From assembly GCA_035652335.1 (NCBI GenBank), contig DASRDZ010000014.1:6870-70869 (forward strand): 64,000 nt of DNA, given 5' to 3'. The stretch's first letter is position 1, and each line of letters starts with the position of its first letter. The notes under the pieces were generated by a model, which saw only the letters and a program-made list of their open reading frames with translations, was not told where the DNA came from and made no database searches. The DNA is from DASRDZ01 sp035652335 (GTDB lineage: Bacteria > Chloroflexota > Dormibacteria > Aeolococcales > Aeolococcaceae). Positions 40,894-48,331 of the stretch are shown piece by piece. Both the position numbers and the translations under genes were made by a program.

Positions 40894-41568
40894 GTGATCG
40901 AGGCGGCCGCCGTTGTTGTCGAAAGCGACCAGAACTCGACGCCTGCGAACGACGACGCCGCGCTCATCGAGCGCTTCCGCGCCGGTGACGTCAGCGCCTT
41001 CGAGCAGATCTACCGCAGCCACCACCGCTACGTGCAGATGCAGGCGCGCCGGGTCATCTCCGACTCCCATCGCGCCGAGGACATCGCCCAGGAGGCCTTC
41101 CTCCGCCTGGTCCGCCAGCTTCTGGCCACCGATGGCCAGATCAAGCTGCGCGCCTGGCTGCACCGCACCACCACCAACCTGGCCATCGACGAGCACCGCC
41201 GCAGCCGCACCCAGCAGCAGTACCACGAGCAGCGCTCGCCGCTCGACGAGCTGCACCGCACCCTCGACCGCAGCGACCGCGGCCACCCCGAGCAGGAGGC
41301 CGAGACCGGCGAGGTGCGCGACACCATCCGCCAGGTCATCGACACCATGCCGCAGCGCTACCGGGCCATCCTCGCCCTGCGCGAGCTGGAGGGCCTCGAC
41401 TACATCTCCATCGCCCAGGCGATGAACCTCTCGGTGTCGGCGGTGGAGTCGCTGCTCTTCCGGGCGCGCCGCCGCTTCACCGAGGTCTACAACCAGGTCG
41501 CCGACAGCGACGCTGCGATCGTTCCCCAGAGGCGCCGCAGACGCGGCGCAAAGCCACTGCCGCACTAG
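40894..41568 (+). CDS. RNA polymerase sigma factor, ECF-like
   Basis: 224 aa, GTG start with GGGAG 9 nt upstream. Region 2: FEQIYRSHHRYVQMQARRVI, then DSHRAEDIAQEAFLRLVRQL with the polymerase-binding and -10-binding helices. A linker rich in Arg and Gln follows. Region 4: IDTMPQRYRAILALRELEGL and DYISIAQAMNLSVSAVESLLF. It should direct polymerase to its own promoter set. No obvious anti-sigma gene is adjacent; the XRE-like protein upstream may control it. dinB follows but has its own CACAAT box. Confidence 0.92.
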   Translation: MIEAAAVVVESDQNSTPANDDAALIERFRAGDVSAFEQIYRSHHRYVQMQARRVISDSHRAEDIAQEAFLRLVRQLLATDGQIKLRAWLHRTTTNLAIDEHRRSRTQQQYHEQRSPLDELHRTLDRSDRGHPEQEAETGEVRDTIRQVIDTMPQRYRAILALRELEGLDYISIAQAMNLSVSAVESLLFRARRRFTEVYNQVADSDAAIVPQRRRRRGAKPLPH

Positions 41569-41594
41569 CGCCGCCGTCGCGCACAATCCCCTCC

Positions 41595-42863
41595 ATGCAG
41601 CCCGACGCCGGCGCCTGGCCGCGCGCGATCATCCACCTCGACCTCGACGCCTTCTACGCGTCGGTGGAGCAGCTGCGCCGCCCCGAGCTGCGCGGGCGGC
41701 CGGTCATCGTCGGCGGCGTGCACGACGCCAACGGCCGGGTGATCACCACCCGCGGCGTGGTCAGCGCGGCGTCGTACGAGGCGCGGCGCTTCGGGGTGCA
41801 CTCGGCGATGCCGCTGGCCACCGCGATGCGGCTGTGCCCGCAGGCCGCGGTGGTGCCCGTCGACTTCACCGCCTACCGCGAGAAGTCGGCGCAGATCTTC
41901 GCCATCGCGCGCGCGGTGACGCCTCTCGTCGAGCCGCTCTCGCTCGACGAGGCGTACCTCGACGTCACCGGCTCGCGGCTGCGCTTCGGCGAGCCGCAGG
42001 ACATCGCCGCCCGGCTGCGCGACGAGATCCTCGCCACCACCGAGCTGCACGCGTCGTTCGGCGTCGCCACCAGCAAGGTGGTGGCCAAGGTGGCCTCCGA
42101 CCTGCGCAAGCCGCGCGGGTTCGTGGTCGTGCCGCCGGGCGAGGAGGCGGCCTTCCTGGCACCGCTGCCGGTGCGCCGCCTGCCGGGGTTGGGTCCGGCC
42201 GCCGAGCGGGCGCTGGAGGGGCTCGGCATCACCACCCTGGGACAGCTGGCCGCCCTGCCGCGCGAGGTGGTGCAGCGGCGGCTCGGCGAGCACGCCGGCA
42301 CCTCGCTGTGGGACCGCGCCCAGGGCGTCGACGGCGGCGAGGTCAGCGTCCCCGGGCGTCCCAAGAGCGTGTCGCGCGAGGAGACGTTCTTCCACGACGT
42401 CGCCGATCGGGCCGTCCTCGCCGAGCAGATGCGCCATCTCGCCGCCGACGTGGGACGCCGCCTCCGGCAGGGGGAGTGGCGCGGCCGCACCGTCACCCTG
42501 AAGCTGCGCTACAGCGACTTCACCACGCTCTCCCGGCAGGTCTCCCTGCCCAGCCCCACCGACGCGGACGTGCTCATCGCCGGGACGGGGATGCGCCTCC
42601 TCGACGCCTGCTGGACGGGCGACCCGGTGCGCCTGCTCGGCGTCGGCGTGTCCTCGCTGGAGGACGCGTCGCAGCTCGACCTCTTCGACGCCTCGCTGCA
42701 GCGCGACGAGCGCCTCGACCACGTCCTCGACCAGCTCCGCTCCCGCTTCGGCGACCGCGCCGTGCACCGCGGTGCCGCCACCGCCGGCCTGCGTGACGCC
42801 GACTTCCGGGGTGACGACCTGCGCCGGCTGGGCGGGTCCGACGAGGGGCACGCGGACCGGTAA
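41595..42863 (+). CDS. dinB: DNA polymerase IV (Y family)
   Basis: 422 aa. Catalytic motifs HLDLDAFYASVEQL and LSLDEAYLDVT supply the acidic residues; RRLPGLGPAAERALEGLGI is the thumb helix-hairpin-helix; the little-finger domain follows. QLDLF at residues 360-364 is a beta-clamp binding motif. It performs translesion synthesis past damaged bases. CACAAT at 41582-41587 ends 7 nt before the ATG. No LexA-type box is evident. Confidence 0.95.
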   Translation: MQPDAGAWPRAIIHLDLDAFYASVEQLRRPELRGRPVIVGGVHDANGRVITTRGVVSAASYEARRFGVHSAMPLATAMRLCPQAAVVPVDFTAYREKSAQIFAIARAVTPLVEPLSLDEAYLDVTGSRLRFGEPQDIAARLRDEILATTELHASFGVATSKVVAKVASDLRKPRGFVVVPPGEEAAFLAPLPVRRLPGLGPAAERALEGLGITTLGQLAALPREVVQRRLGEHAGTSLWDRAQGVDGGEVSVPGRPKSVSREETFFHDVADRAVLAEQMRHLAADVGRRLRQGEWRGRTVTLKLRYSDFTTLSRQVSLPSPTDADVLIAGTGMRLLDACWTGDPVRLLGVGVSSLEDASQLDLFDASLQRDERLDHVLDQLRSRFGDRAVHRGAATAGLRDADFRGDDLRRLGGSDEGHADR

Positions 42864-42929
42864 CGCCGCCGTCCCGACTCCGCTGCACCCGATGAAGGCG
42901 AGCGCCGAGCGGGGGACGATGGCTCCGAG

Positions 42930-43526
42930 ATGGTCGGTTGCGGCCGCGTGGCTTCGCGGCGCCTGGGACGCGTGCTCGGAACCGCCGCGGCGGCGACGGC
43001 TGCCGTCGCGTGCCTGGGTGCGCGCGCGGCGCCGCCCCTCGTTGTGCAGGCGGCCGCCGTGACCACCGAGGCGCCACGCTCGACGCCGCGCCCGACCGCG
43101 ACGCCCCGCCCGAGCCCGACTCCGACGCCCTCGCCAGGGCCGACGCCGACGCCGAGCCCCACCCCGACGCCCCGGCCGACCGACCCGCCGCCGCCCCCGG
43201 CCACCGCGCACCCGGTGCCTTCGCACGACCCCGACGGCACGCCGCAGCCGACCCACGCCGCGGCGGTGCCTCCTCCGGCGCCGACCGGCCCCCCACCGGC
43301 GCCCCCGGCCACGGCCAGCCCCTCGGCGAGCGCGCGCCCCGCCGCCCCCAGCGCGACGCCGAGCCTGGCCACGCAGCTCAGCGCACTGCCGGCGGCGGTG
43401 GCCGGCTACGCCGAGGACGCCAGCGGGCACCTCAGCCCGTACGTGGTCGGCGCGGACGCGCTGGCCGGGCTGGCCGCGTCGTCCTCCCTGGCGCTGGCCG
43501 TGCTGCGACGGCGCGGGCTGATCTGA
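42930..43526 (+). CDS. Exported Pro/Thr-rich surface protein
   Basis: 198 aa. Signal peptide (VLGTAAAATAAVACLGARAA), then about 110 residues dominated by Pro, Thr, Ser and Ala in PTPSPTP-type repeats, a short structured part (LATQLSALPAAVAGYAEDA) and a C-terminal hydrophobic helix with Arg-rich end. Similar in layout to the proteins at 32533 and 59471. Probably a glycosylated or wall-spanning stalk; no catalytic domain. Confidence 0.6.
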   Translation: MVGCGRVASRRLGRVLGTAAAATAAVACLGARAAPPLVVQAAAVTTEAPRSTPRPTATPRPSPTPTPSPGPTPTPSPTPTPRPTDPPPPPATAHPVPSHDPDGTPQPTHAAAVPPPAPTGPPPAPPATASPSASARPAAPSATPSLATQLSALPAAVAGYAEDASGHLSPYVVGADALAGLAASSSLALAVLRRRGLI

Positions 43527-43530
43527 GGCC

Positions 43531-43794
43531 TCAGCGCCAGTCGCAGCCCGTGATCTCGAAGCTCTCGTCCTCGCTGCAGAGCGTGCGGATGCGGGCGACG
43601 ACGTAGCGGCGGTCGCCCGGCTGGAGCTCGATCGCGCCGCTGCCCTGCACCGTGCCCCGCCGGTACACGGTGGTCGGCTCGCTGAGCCGCTCGCGGAGCA
43701 GCGCCACCAGCTCGGCGTCGCCGTCGATCTCGCCGTCCTCGCCGACCCGCGCGGTGTGCTCGCCGCGGGCGACGGTCCAGACCAGCATGTCCAC
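43531..43794 (-). CDS. Small hypothetical protein
   Basis: 87 aa, GTG start. LVWTVARGEHTARVGEDGEI begins a small alpha/beta fold with one helix (DAELVALLRERLSEP) and strands (RRYVVARIRTLC). No family recognised. It is the last of three genes on the minus strand, 6 nt after the sigma-like gene, so it is probably co-translated with it. Confidence 0.6.
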   Translation of the reverse strand: MDMLVWTVARGEHTARVGEDGEIDGDAELVALLRERLSEPTTVYRRGTVQGSGAIELQPGDRRYVVARIRTLCSEDESFEITGCDWR

Positions 43795-43800
43795 CGGCGG

Positions 43801-44406
43801 CTACTCCTCGTCGTCGCCGGCGGCGTCGCCGTCGTCGAGGTAGGGCAGCAGCGACTCGTCGTTCAGCGCGCGCGCCTCGACCAGCATCTCGGCGACGGTC
43901 TCGGCGTGCTCGACGCTCCACTCCAGCGCGGCCGCCATCTCCACCGAGGTCGGCGCGCGTCCCAGGCGATGGCGCATCTCCACCTCGACCAGCTCGTAGC
44001 GCTGCGCGTCGCGCACGAAGGCCTCGCCCGCCGCCTTCTCCTCCGCCTCGCGCTCGACCGCCGCGTCGAGATGGAGGTCGACGACGCGGCGCACGTAGTC
44101 GCGCAGCCCGGCGGGCTCACCCCCGCGCCGGGCGTACTCGTCGACCGCGGTGACCACGGCCACCGAGCCCTCCTGGTAGAGGTCGCCGACATCGACCCCG
44201 CGGTCGCGCCGCTCCAGCGCTGCGTCGAGGGCGACGGCGAGGTTGTGGCGCACCAGCGTGGCCGTCGCCGCGGTGGCGTCGGTGGCGCGGTCGTGGATGC
44301 GCCCGAGCAGCACGGCGACGTCGGCGTCGGGGAGCGGCGGGAAGCTGCGGGCCTGCGCGGCCAGGGCGTCGAGGGGGCTGTCGTCAGCCCAGTCCAAGCC
44401 GGACAT
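43801..44406 (-). CDS. Sigma-70-like protein with regions 2 and 3 but no region 4
   Basis: 201 aa. LVRHNLAVALDAALERR then VDVGDLYQEGSVAVVTAVDEY matches sigma-70 region 2 (compare DLIQEG..GLLRAV). A later segment, VEMRHRLGRAPTSVEMAAAL, matches region 3 (LGR.PT..ELA). The protein ends with an acidic tail and has no region 4 helix-turn-helix, which normally reads the -35 element. It could bind polymerase core but with altered promoter choice, or act as a regulator. Located between a START-like gene and a small unknown gene in one operon. Confidence 0.7.
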   Translation of the reverse strand: MSGLDWADDSPLDALAAQARSFPPLPDADVAVLLGRIHDRATDATAATATLVRHNLAVALDAALERRDRGVDVGDLYQEGSVAVVTAVDEYARRGGEPAGLRDYVRRVVDLHLDAAVEREAEEKAAGEAFVRDAQRYELVEVEMRHRLGRAPTSVEMAAALEWSVEHAETVAEMLVEARALNDESLLPYLDDGDAAGDDEE

Positions 44407-44411
44407 CGTGC

Positions 44412-44858
44412 TCAGCCGGCGAGCGACTTCCGTCCGAAGCGGGCGGCCAGATTCTCCACGGCCCGGGCGACCTCGTGCCGCGCCGCCCCCACCGTGGCCC
44501 GCTCCACGGCGCCACCGAAGGGACCGCCGCCGACCGCGTAGCTCGCCGCCAGCTCCAGCTTGCAACCGCCGCTGACGGGACGGATCTGCAGGGCGATGCG
44601 CAGCTCCATGCCGTCCTCGAGCTCGTAGAGCGCGCGCGACGGCGCGTCGCTCTCGCGGCAGACCAGGACGCCGCGGAGATGCCGCCCGATGATCCCCACC
44701 TCGACCTCGTAGCGCGCGCCCACGCCGTTCTCGGGGCCGCCCACGTGGCGCAGGCCGCGCACGGCGGGGAGCCAGTCGGCCTGGCGCAGGTCCGTCGCCG
44801 CGGCGAAGGCCTCGGCGGGACCGACGGGAAGGGTCACGTCGGCGCGTGCCTCGATCAT
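44412..44858 (-). CDS. SRPBCC/START-like protein
   Basis: 148 aa. Begins MIEARADVTLPVGPAEAFAA, the common entry strand and helix of polyketide-cyclase/CoxG-like SRPBCC barrels, with YEVEVGIIGRHLRGVLVCRE and a long C-terminal helix (VGAARHEVARAVENLAARF). These bind hydrophobic ligands. TACCGT ends 7 nt before the ATG. First gene of the operon with the sigma-like protein. Confidence 0.8.
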   Translation of the reverse strand: MIEARADVTLPVGPAEAFAAATDLRQADWLPAVRGLRHVGGPENGVGARYEVEVGIIGRHLRGVLVCRESDAPSRALYELEDGMELRIALQIRPVSGGCKLELAASYAVGGGPFGGAVERATVGAARHEVARAVENLAARFGRKSLAG

Positions 44859-44865
44859 CGACGGC

Positions 44866-44871
44866 ACGGTA
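44866..44871 (-). promoter_or_regulatory. -10 box TACCGT of the SRPBCC operon
   Basis: Minus-strand TACCGT ends 7 nt before the ATG at 44858; no ribosome binding site in the gap. Confidence 0.45.
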
Positions 44872-44899
44872 CCACCGGGATGCCGGCGGAGTGTCCCGC

Positions 44900-45721
44900 T
44901 CAGTACATCAGGGTGGCGAGGTTGGCCACGGGCTCGAATCCGAGCCGGTCGTACACCTTCCGCGCCGCCACGTTGTAGTGGTTGACGTACAGCGTGCACA
45001 CGGGCACCTCGCGCAGCACCGCGCGGCAGACGGCGGCCATCGCCGCGGTGGCGACGCCGCGGTTGCGACGGCTCGGCGCGGTGTAGACGCCCTGGATCTG
45101 CACGGCCTCGGGTGTCCAGGCGCTCAGCTCCGCCTTGAACACGACCTCGTCGCCCTCCGTCCACACCCAGCTCCAGCCGCGCTGGATCAGCGTGCTCATC
45201 CGGCTGCGCCAGCCCGAGGGGTCGATGGCCAGCGGGTCGACACCCATCTCCTCGCGGTGCATGTCGGCGGCGGCGACGGTGAGGCGGTCGAGGTCGGCAG
45301 CCGTGCCGTTGCGCACCTCCGCCGCGGGGACGACGGCGGTGACGCCGCCGCGCCGCTGGGCGAGCAGCGGCTGCGGGTCGCGCAGCTCGCGGAGCGGCGG
45401 CGCGGGATGGCGGGCGCGGTGCAGCGCCAGCACCTGGGCGCGCGGGCCGACCAGCATGCGCGGCGCCTGCTGGCGGCTGAGCGCCTCGGCGAGCCGGTCG
45501 ACGTCGTCACCGCGGGGGACCCAGGGGACCACCAGCGGGCCGCCGAGCATTGCCGCCCGGATGCGGCCGTCGCCGTCGACGCCCCACCACTGGCCGCTGC
45601 CCAGGCCGGCGAGGCGCAGCTCGCTGCGCAGGTAGACGTTCTGCAGCGGCTCCTCGTCGAGGAGGGCGGCGAGAGCGGGGGCGTCCTCGGGGATGAGGCG
45701 CCGCAGCGCGGTGGCGATCAC
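44900..45721 (-). CDS. GNAT-family N-acetyltransferase with N-terminal DUF4081-like half
   Basis: 273 aa, GTG start. The N-terminal half (LIPEDAPALAALLDEEPLQNVYLRSEL) resembles DUF4081; the C-terminal half is a GNAT fold with the acetyl-CoA loop GVYTAPSRRNRGVATAAMAA and the final strand/helix NHYNVAARKVYDRLGFEPV. It would acetylate an amine, protein or small molecule using acetyl-CoA. TAGGAT ends 9 nt before the start. Divergent from the DAHP synthase gene. Confidence 0.88.
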   Translation of the reverse strand: MIATALRRLIPEDAPALAALLDEEPLQNVYLRSELRLAGLGSGQWWGVDGDGRIRAAMLGGPLVVPWVPRGDDVDRLAEALSRQQAPRMLVGPRAQVLALHRARHPAPPLRELRDPQPLLAQRRGGVTAVVPAAEVRNGTAADLDRLTVAAADMHREEMGVDPLAIDPSGWRSRMSTLIQRGWSWVWTEGDEVVFKAELSAWTPEAVQIQGVYTAPSRRNRGVATAAMAAVCRAVLREVPVCTLYVNHYNVAARKVYDRLGFEPVANLATLMY

Positions 45722-45730
45722 GGTGCGACG

Positions 45731-45787
45731 ATCCTACGGTCGTGCACCGCGCCGATGCAGGGCGCCCGCTCGGTGCGCCGCTACCAT
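45731..45787. promoter_or_regulatory. Divergent promoters for the GNAT and DAHP synthase genes
   Basis: Minus-strand TAGGAT (45731-45736), 9 nt from the GNAT start; plus-strand TACCAT (45782-45787), 7 nt from the aroF start. Both lack ribosome binding sites. Confidence 0.5.
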
Positions 45788-45794
45788 TGCGCCC

Positions 45795-46826
45795 ATGCTG
45801 ATCCTGATGCACGCCCACGCCTCGCGGGCGGAGATCGACGGCGTCATGGACCACGTGCGCTCGCACGGCTACGAGCCGATCGAGCTGCCGGGCACGGACC
45901 GCATCGCCATCGGTGTGCTGGGGTCGCACCCCGCGTCGATCCGCGACAACGTGGTGGGGCTGCCGGGGGTGGTCGACGCCATCCCGGTGTCGAAGCCGTA
46001 CAAGATGGTGGGCCTGGAGTGGCACCCCGCCAGGTCGCAGGTGCGGGTCGGGCCGGCGGTGTTCGGGGGGAGCGAGTTCGTGGTGGCGGCGGGGCCGTGC
46101 GCCATCGAGTCGCCGGCGCAGATGCTGGCGACGGCGTCCGGGGTGCGCGCGGCGGGCGCTCTGCTGCTGCGAGGCGGCGCCTACAAGCCGCGGACGTCGC
46201 CGTACTCGTTCCGCGGACTTGGCGTGGCGGGACTCGAGCTGCTCGCCGCGGCGCGCGCTGAGACCGGGCTGCCGGTGGTCACAGAGGTGCTGACGCCGTC
46301 GGAGGTGGGCGTGGTCGCGGAGTGGGCCGACATGCTCCAGGTCGGCACCCGCAACGCGCAGAACTTCGCCCTCCTGGAGGCGGTGGGGCAGGCGGGCAAG
46401 CCGGTGCTGCTGAAGCGCGGCATGTCCAACACCGTCGAGGAGTGGCTCCTCTCGGCGGAGTACGTGCTGTCGCAGGGCAATCCCGACGTCGTCCTCTGCG
46501 AGCGGGGCATCCGCTCGTTCGAGACGGCGACGCGCAACACCCTGGACCTTTCCGCCGTGCCGCTGGTGCGCTCGCTGTCGCACCTCCCCATCGTGGTCGA
46601 CCCGTCGCACGCCACCGGGCACCGTCACCTGGTCGCGCCGATGGCGCTCGCGGCGCTCGCCTGCGGCGCCGACGGGCTGCTCGTCGAGGTGCACCCGCAG
46701 CCCGACGAAGCGCTCTCGGACGGGCCGCAGTCGCTGACCCTGGAGCAGTTCGGGTCATTGATGGCCGAATTGCGACGGGTCGCAGCCGCGGTGGGGCGGG
46801 AGATGTCGGCGGCGCCGGTGGGCTAG
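45795..46826 (+). CDS. aroF: 3-deoxy-7-phosphoheptulonate synthase (type I-beta)
   Basis: 343 aa. N-terminal ferredoxin-like domain (residues 1-70) as in Thermotoga-type enzymes, then the barrel: FVVAAGPCAIESPAQML, LLRGGAYKPRTSPYSFRGLG, LQVGTRNAQNFALL, LLKRGMSNTVEEWLL and PIVVDPSHATGHR. It joins PEP and erythrose-4-phosphate in the first step of the shikimate pathway. The N-terminal domain mediates feedback inhibition in characterised homologues. No other aromatic genes adjoin it. Confidence 0.96.
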   Translation: MLILMHAHASRAEIDGVMDHVRSHGYEPIELPGTDRIAIGVLGSHPASIRDNVVGLPGVVDAIPVSKPYKMVGLEWHPARSQVRVGPAVFGGSEFVVAAGPCAIESPAQMLATASGVRAAGALLLRGGAYKPRTSPYSFRGLGVAGLELLAAARAETGLPVVTEVLTPSEVGVVAEWADMLQVGTRNAQNFALLEAVGQAGKPVLLKRGMSNTVEEWLLSAEYVLSQGNPDVVLCERGIRSFETATRNTLDLSAVPLVRSLSHLPIVVDPSHATGHRHLVAPMALAALACGADGLLVEVHPQPDEALSDGPQSLTLEQFGSLMAELRRVAAAVGREMSAAPVG

Positions 46827-46847
46827 CGGCCGCGCGCCTCCCGAGCC

Positions 46848-47252
46848 TCAGGGGAGCGCGGCGACAGGCTCCAGGGCCTGCTCGGGGCTGACGTTCATCT
46901 GGGCGGCGAGCTGCAGGCGCTCGCGCTTGTTCTCGTCCGCGATGCGGGCGAGCTCGGCGTCACGCCCCGTCCACATCATCCCGAGCATCTTCCAGTCGCC
47001 CCGGAAGGACCAGGCGGCGTGGCCGAAGGTGGCCGGCTTGTTGCCCTCGATGACGAAGTGGCTGAACCAGGCCATCCCGTAGGCCACCACGGGTGCCGCG
47101 GCGAGCCGGCCCCAGCGGCGGCGGGCGATGCCGGAGGTGCCGAGCGCAACGCCCAGGTGGGTCCCGGCGAAGTGCATCCAGCGCGTCGCGGCCTTGGAGT
47201 GCTCGGCGACATAGAAGGGGAAGAAGTCCTCGAAGCTGGTGAACTCGTTCAT
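46848..47252 (-). CDS. DUF962/Mpo1-like membrane protein
   Basis: 134 aa. EDFFPFYVAEHSKAATRWMHF begins the family signature; HF..GT and WFSHFVIEGNKPATF with TFGHAAWSFRGDWKM give the conserved His residues and hydrophobic helices. The yeast relative Mpo1 is a 2-hydroxy fatty acid dioxygenase with Fe bound by His; bacterial members are uncharacterised. The final 40 residues are a soluble charged helix. Confidence 0.8.
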   Translation of the reverse strand: MNEFTSFEDFFPFYVAEHSKAATRWMHFAGTHLGVALGTSGIARRRWGRLAAAPVVAYGMAWFSHFVIEGNKPATFGHAAWSFRGDWKMLGMMWTGRDAELARIADENKRERLQLAAQMNVSPEQALEPVAALP

Positions 47253-47313
47253 CTGCGTCCCTTCGTCTGCCTTGTGCGACGCCCCATGATGCCTGAGGCG
47301 CCGGGTTGGACGC

Positions 47314-47751
47314 CTAGCCCCTCCGCTTCGGCTTCGTGGCCGGCCGGTTCGGCCCTCCCACCGAGGACTGCTTGGCGCGCAGCGCCTGCTGCGCCTCGCG
47401 CAGGGCGGACCACTGCGCCGCCACCTCGCGCACATACGCGGGGTCGAGCCGCCAGCCGGCCTTTCCCCCGAGGCTGACGCCCTCCAGTGCGCCGCGCCGC
47501 AGCAGCCGGCGAACCTGCTCCTCGCCGACGCCGAGGACGACGGCGGCCTGGGCCACCGTCATCCCCGAGTACCGCAGCGAGAGGCCGGGTGCCGTGACGG
47601 ACGGTGACGGCGACTCGCCGGACCCTCCCTGGGGTTGCTCGGCGCCCGATGCGTTCATCACGTCGGCGAGCAAGCGGCGCGCCAGCTGCAGCGACGAGAG
47701 CGCCGCGTCCAACTCGTCGCGGAGCGCCCGGAACTGCGGCGCTGGGAGCAT
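47314..47751 (-). CDS. Excisionase/MerR-like helix-turn-helix protein A
   Basis: 145 aa with AGGAGG upstream. An N-terminal helix (FRALRDELDAALSSLQLARR) precedes MTVAQAAVVLGVGEEQVRRLL, RRGALEGVSLGGKAGWRL and DPAYVREV, the winged HTH_17 pattern of Xis/AlpA-like proteins. The C-terminus is basic (RPATKPKRRG). Its binding domain is clearly similar to that of the divergent gene at 47936. The 184 bp between them are less GC-rich and hold inverted repeats. No integrase is nearby. Confidence 0.8.
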   Translation of the reverse strand: MLPAPQFRALRDELDAALSSLQLARRLLADVMNASGAEQPQGGSGESPSPSVTAPGLSLRYSGMTVAQAAVVLGVGEEQVRRLLRRGALEGVSLGGKAGWRLDPAYVREVAAQWSALREAQQALRAKQSSVGGPNRPATKPKRRG

Positions 47752-47846
47752 TGTGACGCACCACCTCCTGTGCCCAGGTCTTCTCTCGGCGGCTCGGCGT
47801 CACCACACTACGGGTTGCGGAACGGCTGCGTTGTGGTGCTTCTGCC

Positions 47847-47891
47847 AGTACAAATTCCTTGTGACTGGAGACAAATACAGTTGGCGACTGT
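47847..47891. promoter_or_regulatory. AT-richer operator-like region between the two excisionase-like genes
   Basis: Perfect inverted repeat ACAGT-TGGCG-ACTGT at 47877-47891. Just left, CAGTACAA...TTGTGACTG forms an imperfect dyad. On the minus strand TTGTCT, 16 nt, then TGTACT (47847-47852) could be a promoter for the left gene. The region stands out from the surrounding GC-rich sequence. Confidence 0.5.
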
Positions 47892-47935
47892 TGTGCCACC
47901 GTTTCTCTCAAGGCCCACACCACGGAGGAACCGGC

Positions 47936-48331
47936 ATGCAGCGGGCGGGGAGTCTCAGCGTTGTCGAGGCGGCGGAACGGATCGCGCAGCTCTGCCTGCA
48001 CACTGCGATCGCCCAGACGAACCAGTCCACCAAAGGCGCGATGCTCCTCAGGCGTGCACGCGCGGACGGTGATCGCCGGGGCGCGCCGATGCCGGAGTGG
48101 CGCGGCCGGGCTCGCGCATGGGAGTCGCACACGGTGATGACCGTGGCGCAGGTGGCGGCGGCGATCGGCATCCCGCCCGAGAAGGTGCGGCGCCTGCTGC
48201 GCGCCGGTGTCCTGTTCGGGATCAACTTCGGCGGTGCAATCGGTTGGCGTGTGTTCCGGGATTCGCTGGTGGAGCTCGGCCTGGACAACGTCGCGGCGGC
48301 TCTGGACCTCCCTCCGGAGATCAGTCCGTGA
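47936..48331 (+). CDS. Excisionase/MerR-like helix-turn-helix protein B
   Basis: 131 aa with GGAGG 8 nt before the ATG. N-terminal helix (SLSVVEAAERIAQLCLHTAI), a basic linker, then MTVAQVAAAIGIPPEKVRRL, RAGVLFGINFGGAIGWRV and a final helix. The HTH core matches protein A almost position by position, so the two are paralogues facing apart. The tail differs: B ends in a hydrophobic helix, not a basic one. The 3' end overlaps the next gene by 11 nt, convergent. Confidence 0.8.
   Translation: MQRAGSLSVVEAAERIAQLCLHTAIAQTNQSTKGAMLLRRARADGDRRGAPMPEWRGRARAWESHTVMTVAQVAAAIGIPPEKVRRLLRAGVLFGINFGGAIGWRVFRDSLVELGLDNVAAALDLPPEISP

Noticed and set aside
47314..48331. A prophage or integrative element marked by the excisionase-like genes
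   Set aside because: No integrase, capsid, relaxase or att repeat lies nearby, and codon use of the flanking genes is normal.
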